Below, in pieces: positions 61,956 through 64,000 of a DNA stretch of 64,000 nt (positions are counted from its first letter, which is position 1; every line of letters starts with the position of its first letter). This stretch comes from Aliivibrio sifiae (GTDB taxonomy: Bacteria; Pseudomonadota; Gammaproteobacteria; Enterobacterales; Vibrionaceae). Below the pieces are notes generated by a model. The model had not been told where the DNA came from and did not search any database. It saw only the letters and a program-made list of their open reading frames with translations. The DNA lies in the NCBI RefSeq assembly GCF_002954705.1, contig NZ_MSCO01000002.1, positions 1,286,804 to 1,350,803 on the forward strand, given 5' to 3'. Position numbers and translations under genes: made by a program.

Positions 61956-62665
61956 TTACTTTTTCGCTTTTTTTTCTGCAAGAGTCGCACCATTGAAAGC
62001 TTGTTCTCGCATGAGTTTTTGATAACTAGCAAAGCGACGCTCATCCAACAAGTCAGTTGTTAATGCTTTTTGAATAGCGCAACCCGGCTCTGTATTATGC
62101 GAACAGTCACCAAAACGACACTGTAAAGCGAGTTCTCTTATCTCACTAAACGTTTCACTCACCCCTTGCTCGCAATCACTTAACTGCAATTCTCGCATCC
62201 CTGGAGTATCCATCAACAAACCGCCCAGAGGCATTAGCTTAAGTGTTCGATGAGTCGTTGTATGACGGCCTTTACTGTCATCTTCACGAACACCACCTGT
62301 TTTCAATGCTTCAAAACCCAATAAACCATTTACTAAAGTTAACTTACCTACACCTGAAGAACCTAAAAAAGCCACCGTATTCCCATTTTTACAATAGCTA
62401 TGCAGAGCAATCAAGTCATCTGTATCTAATGCATTAACAGTATACACACTCATCATTCGATTCAGCTTTTGAACTTGGTCATACTTATCATCAACATCGT
62501 CACATAAATCAGCTTTTGTTAGCACAATAACAGGCTCAACTTCTGCTTCTTTTGCGATAGCAAGATAGCGTTCAATACGGCTTAAATTAAAGTCATTATT
62601 TAAAGAACAAACAATCATTACACTGTCTACATTTGAGGCTATCAATTGTATTGTCACTTTTCAAG
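61956..62665 (-). pseudogene. RsgA/YjeQ-like circularly permuted GTPase, 5'-truncated by an IS91-type element
   Basis: About 234 residues of an RsgA-family GTPase. Motifs appear in the permuted order: G4 (VLTKADL), then G1, then G3 (DTPGM), and a C-terminal Zn-binding region with CRFGDC and H-x6-C. The N-terminal OB-fold half is missing. The P-loop reads [10 protein letters not shown], so the Ser that binds magnesium has become Leu (codon TCA to TTA), and the product would be inactive. The break at 62665 coincides with a CAAG target and the start of an IS91-type element. Confidence 0.85.
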
Positions 62666-64000
62666 ATAGCGATGCTGCGCATCGAGCGAGGCCGCGTTAA
62701 ATTATGTATTCAACATATGATCCCTGCATCCTTTCTTATCTCGAATTACTCACCTCTTGCCACGCAACTACAGACGCCGACGTCATGCCCAAAAAGAATT
62801 TATCCCTCGTGCCACTAAGCTGCTTTTTGAAAAAGACAACGCTTGGGAAAAAACGCTATGGAAACACGCTCATACCTTCAGTCTGTGGCAAATAACTTGT
62901 ATAGAAAGAATGCTTGCGTGTGGTACCAATGCGATAGGGGCAAAACACTACGGTTGTGAAAAATCAAACTGTCACTGCACGAAAGTAATATGCCAGAGTT
63001 GCAAGACGAAGGCGTGCAGCTCTTGTGGTACAAAATCTACAGAGCAATGGATAGCCACGCAGCTGGAAGTGATGCCAGATTGCGAGCATCAGCACATCAC
63101 GTTCACCATGCCTAGTGAACTTTGGCCAATATTCGACGCAAACCCTGAACTCTTAAATGACTTATTTTATCTTGCTGCGAATACCTTGTTAAATTGGGCA
63201 AAAAAAATGGGCCTTGACGTCGGTATATTTGGTGCTTTACACACCTATGGCAGAGGCCTCAATTGGCATCCTCATATTCATTTATCCGTCACACGAGGTG
63301 GTTTAGATGAAAATGATAACTGGCAAGCCTATCTATTTCAAAAAGAAGCATGTGGAGTATCACTAGCGTCGAAGTTTAATTGATTTACTCAGACGAAAGT
63401 ACGATGAGCTAAATTTATCAACAGGGAGCACTGAGCACATCCAGGATTACCGTCAATGGAATTTTTTCTTAGAGCGCCAATATCAAAGATATTGGAACAT
63501 CCATTTTGCAAAGAAGACTAAGCTATTAAAGCAAACCGTGAATTATTTAGGTCGCTACCTAAAGCGCCCGCCGATATCTGCCTCAAGGCTGCATCATTAT
63601 AGCGGAGGAACAGTGGTGTTTAAGTATTTAGACCATAGAGATGGTGAGCACAAGACAATGACTCTAACGCAAGAAGAGCTGATATTAACGGCAAAAGAGC
63701 TAATATGTCGGCTCATAGAGCAGATCCCAGATAAACATTTTAAGATGATCAGGTATTACGGTTTTTTATCGAATAAACGTAGAGGCGAAGCCCTACCGAA
63801 AGTGTATGATGCGTTAGAGATGGAAAGCAAGGACGCGCCAGCGTTACCTTGCTATGCAAGCATGTTGAAGCAACATGCTAATGTCGACCCGTACGCATGT
63901 TTGTTGTGCAATGACGGTCTAGAATTCGTTAGTTTTAGAGCAGGTGAATCACGCGAAGAATTGATAAGAAAGACGGTATTATACCAATTCCGTTAATTTT
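62666..64000 (+). mobile_element. IS91-type insertion element, 5' part (runs off the window)
   Basis: The element starts after the tetranucleotide CAAG (62662-62665), the kind of target used by IS91-type elements, and begins with a hairpin-like stretch (GATGCTGCGCATC near 62671). It contains a transposase pseudogene on the plus strand. It interrupts the rsgA-like gene. The other end is not in the window, which ends four bases past the transposase stop. Confidence 0.75.
62757..63996 (+). pseudogene. IS91-family Y2 transposase, frameshifted
   Basis: Two open blocks together encode nearly a full IS91 transposase. The first (62757-63383) has a Cys-rich zinc-binding region (CGTNAIGAKHYGC ... CKTKACSSCG) and the HUH metal-binding motif HPHIHLSVTRGG. 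Then the frame shifts near 63375. The second (63380-63996) continues LIDLLRRKYDELN and holds the two catalytic tyrosines in YLGRYLKRPPIS. The shift and a possible second one near the N terminus, where only a TTG start is available, mean that the copy is probably inactive. Confidence 0.85.

Noticed and set aside
1..64000. CRISPR arrays, tRNA or rRNA genes, prophage or plasmid origins
   Set aside because: I looked for regularly spaced repeats, tRNA-like cloverleaf sequences and phage structural genes and found none that I could support by eye.

Overview
The window reads as accessory-rich chromosomal DNA from a gamma-proteobacterium of the Vibrionaceae, most likely Aliivibrio (A. fischeri / A. 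salmonicida / A. logei group). The support is AT-rich DNA with long AT-only intergenic stretches, an H-NOX gene directly upstream of a soluble hybrid kinase (the hnoX-hahK arrangement known from A. fischeri), a VF530-family protein, and chitin-degrading secreted proteins. The mixture of transport, signalling and regulator genes, with no rRNA, tRNA or core housekeeping operon, suits the smaller Vibrionaceae chromosome. This assignment is an inference.

Layout. 0-8.4 kb: M14 peptidase, a POT-type transporter, the NO-sensing pair hnoX-hahK on the minus strand, a DUF924 protein, a lipoprotein, and a His-rich mini-protein coupled to an MFS transporter. 8.4-13.7 kb: a six-gene minus-strand PTS operon matching the cryptic E. 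coli cmtB-cmtA-yggP-(yggF)-yggD-yggC locus, with a PHP phosphatase (YcdX type) as last gene and no yggF. 14.3-20.4 kb: a TonB-dependent receptor, a YfiR-like periplasmic protein and a membrane diguanylate cyclase in one operon, meeting tail-to-tail a CHASE3-GGDEF cyclase. 20.6-24.7 kb: DUF2975/XRE pair, LysR-SDR divergent pair, a lone type IV pilin and VF530. 24.9-30.2 kb: an RND efflux operon whose second adaptor is cut off at a deletion junction. 30.3-36.2 kb: small proteins, an unrecognised FAD-enzyme/two-membrane-protein operon, a secreted trypsin-like protease and a DUF1254/DUF1214 protein. 36.3-42.6 kb: LysR and AraC regulators, a SetA-like efflux gene, and an AbiE-type toxin-antitoxin cassette followed by a broken second copy of the 3' end of that efflux gene. 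42.7-51.9 kb: TetR/GNAT pair with visible operators, a second double-truncation junction (alkyl sulfatase / LysR), yiaVW, MarR/DUF3861 with paired operators, LysR/enoyl-CoA hydratase, and a second POT paralogue. 52.5-58.9 kb: two large secreted proteins with chitin-binding modules (one a GH19 chitinase) and mepA. 59-64 kb: LysR, small proteins, soxR, and an rsgA-like GTPase gene truncated by a frameshifted IS91-type element.

How it fits together. The window is dominated by environmental sensing (NO, redox, c-di-GMP, at least ten transcription regulators) and nutrient uptake or breakdown (PTS sugar or polyol, peptides, chitin, TonB substrate). It also shows gene decay: two junctions where genes on opposite strands have both lost their 5' ends, a partially duplicated and deleted efflux gene, a decayed copy of a 50-residue membrane-protein gene, and an IS-interrupted gene carrying a P-loop mutation. 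No CRISPR array, prophage, rRNA or tRNA was seen. The best candidates for undescribed biology are the FAD-oxidoreductase operon at 30.7-33.0 kb, the variant cmt operon, the TonB receptor-YfiR-cyclase unit and the large chitin-binding protein at 52.6 kb.
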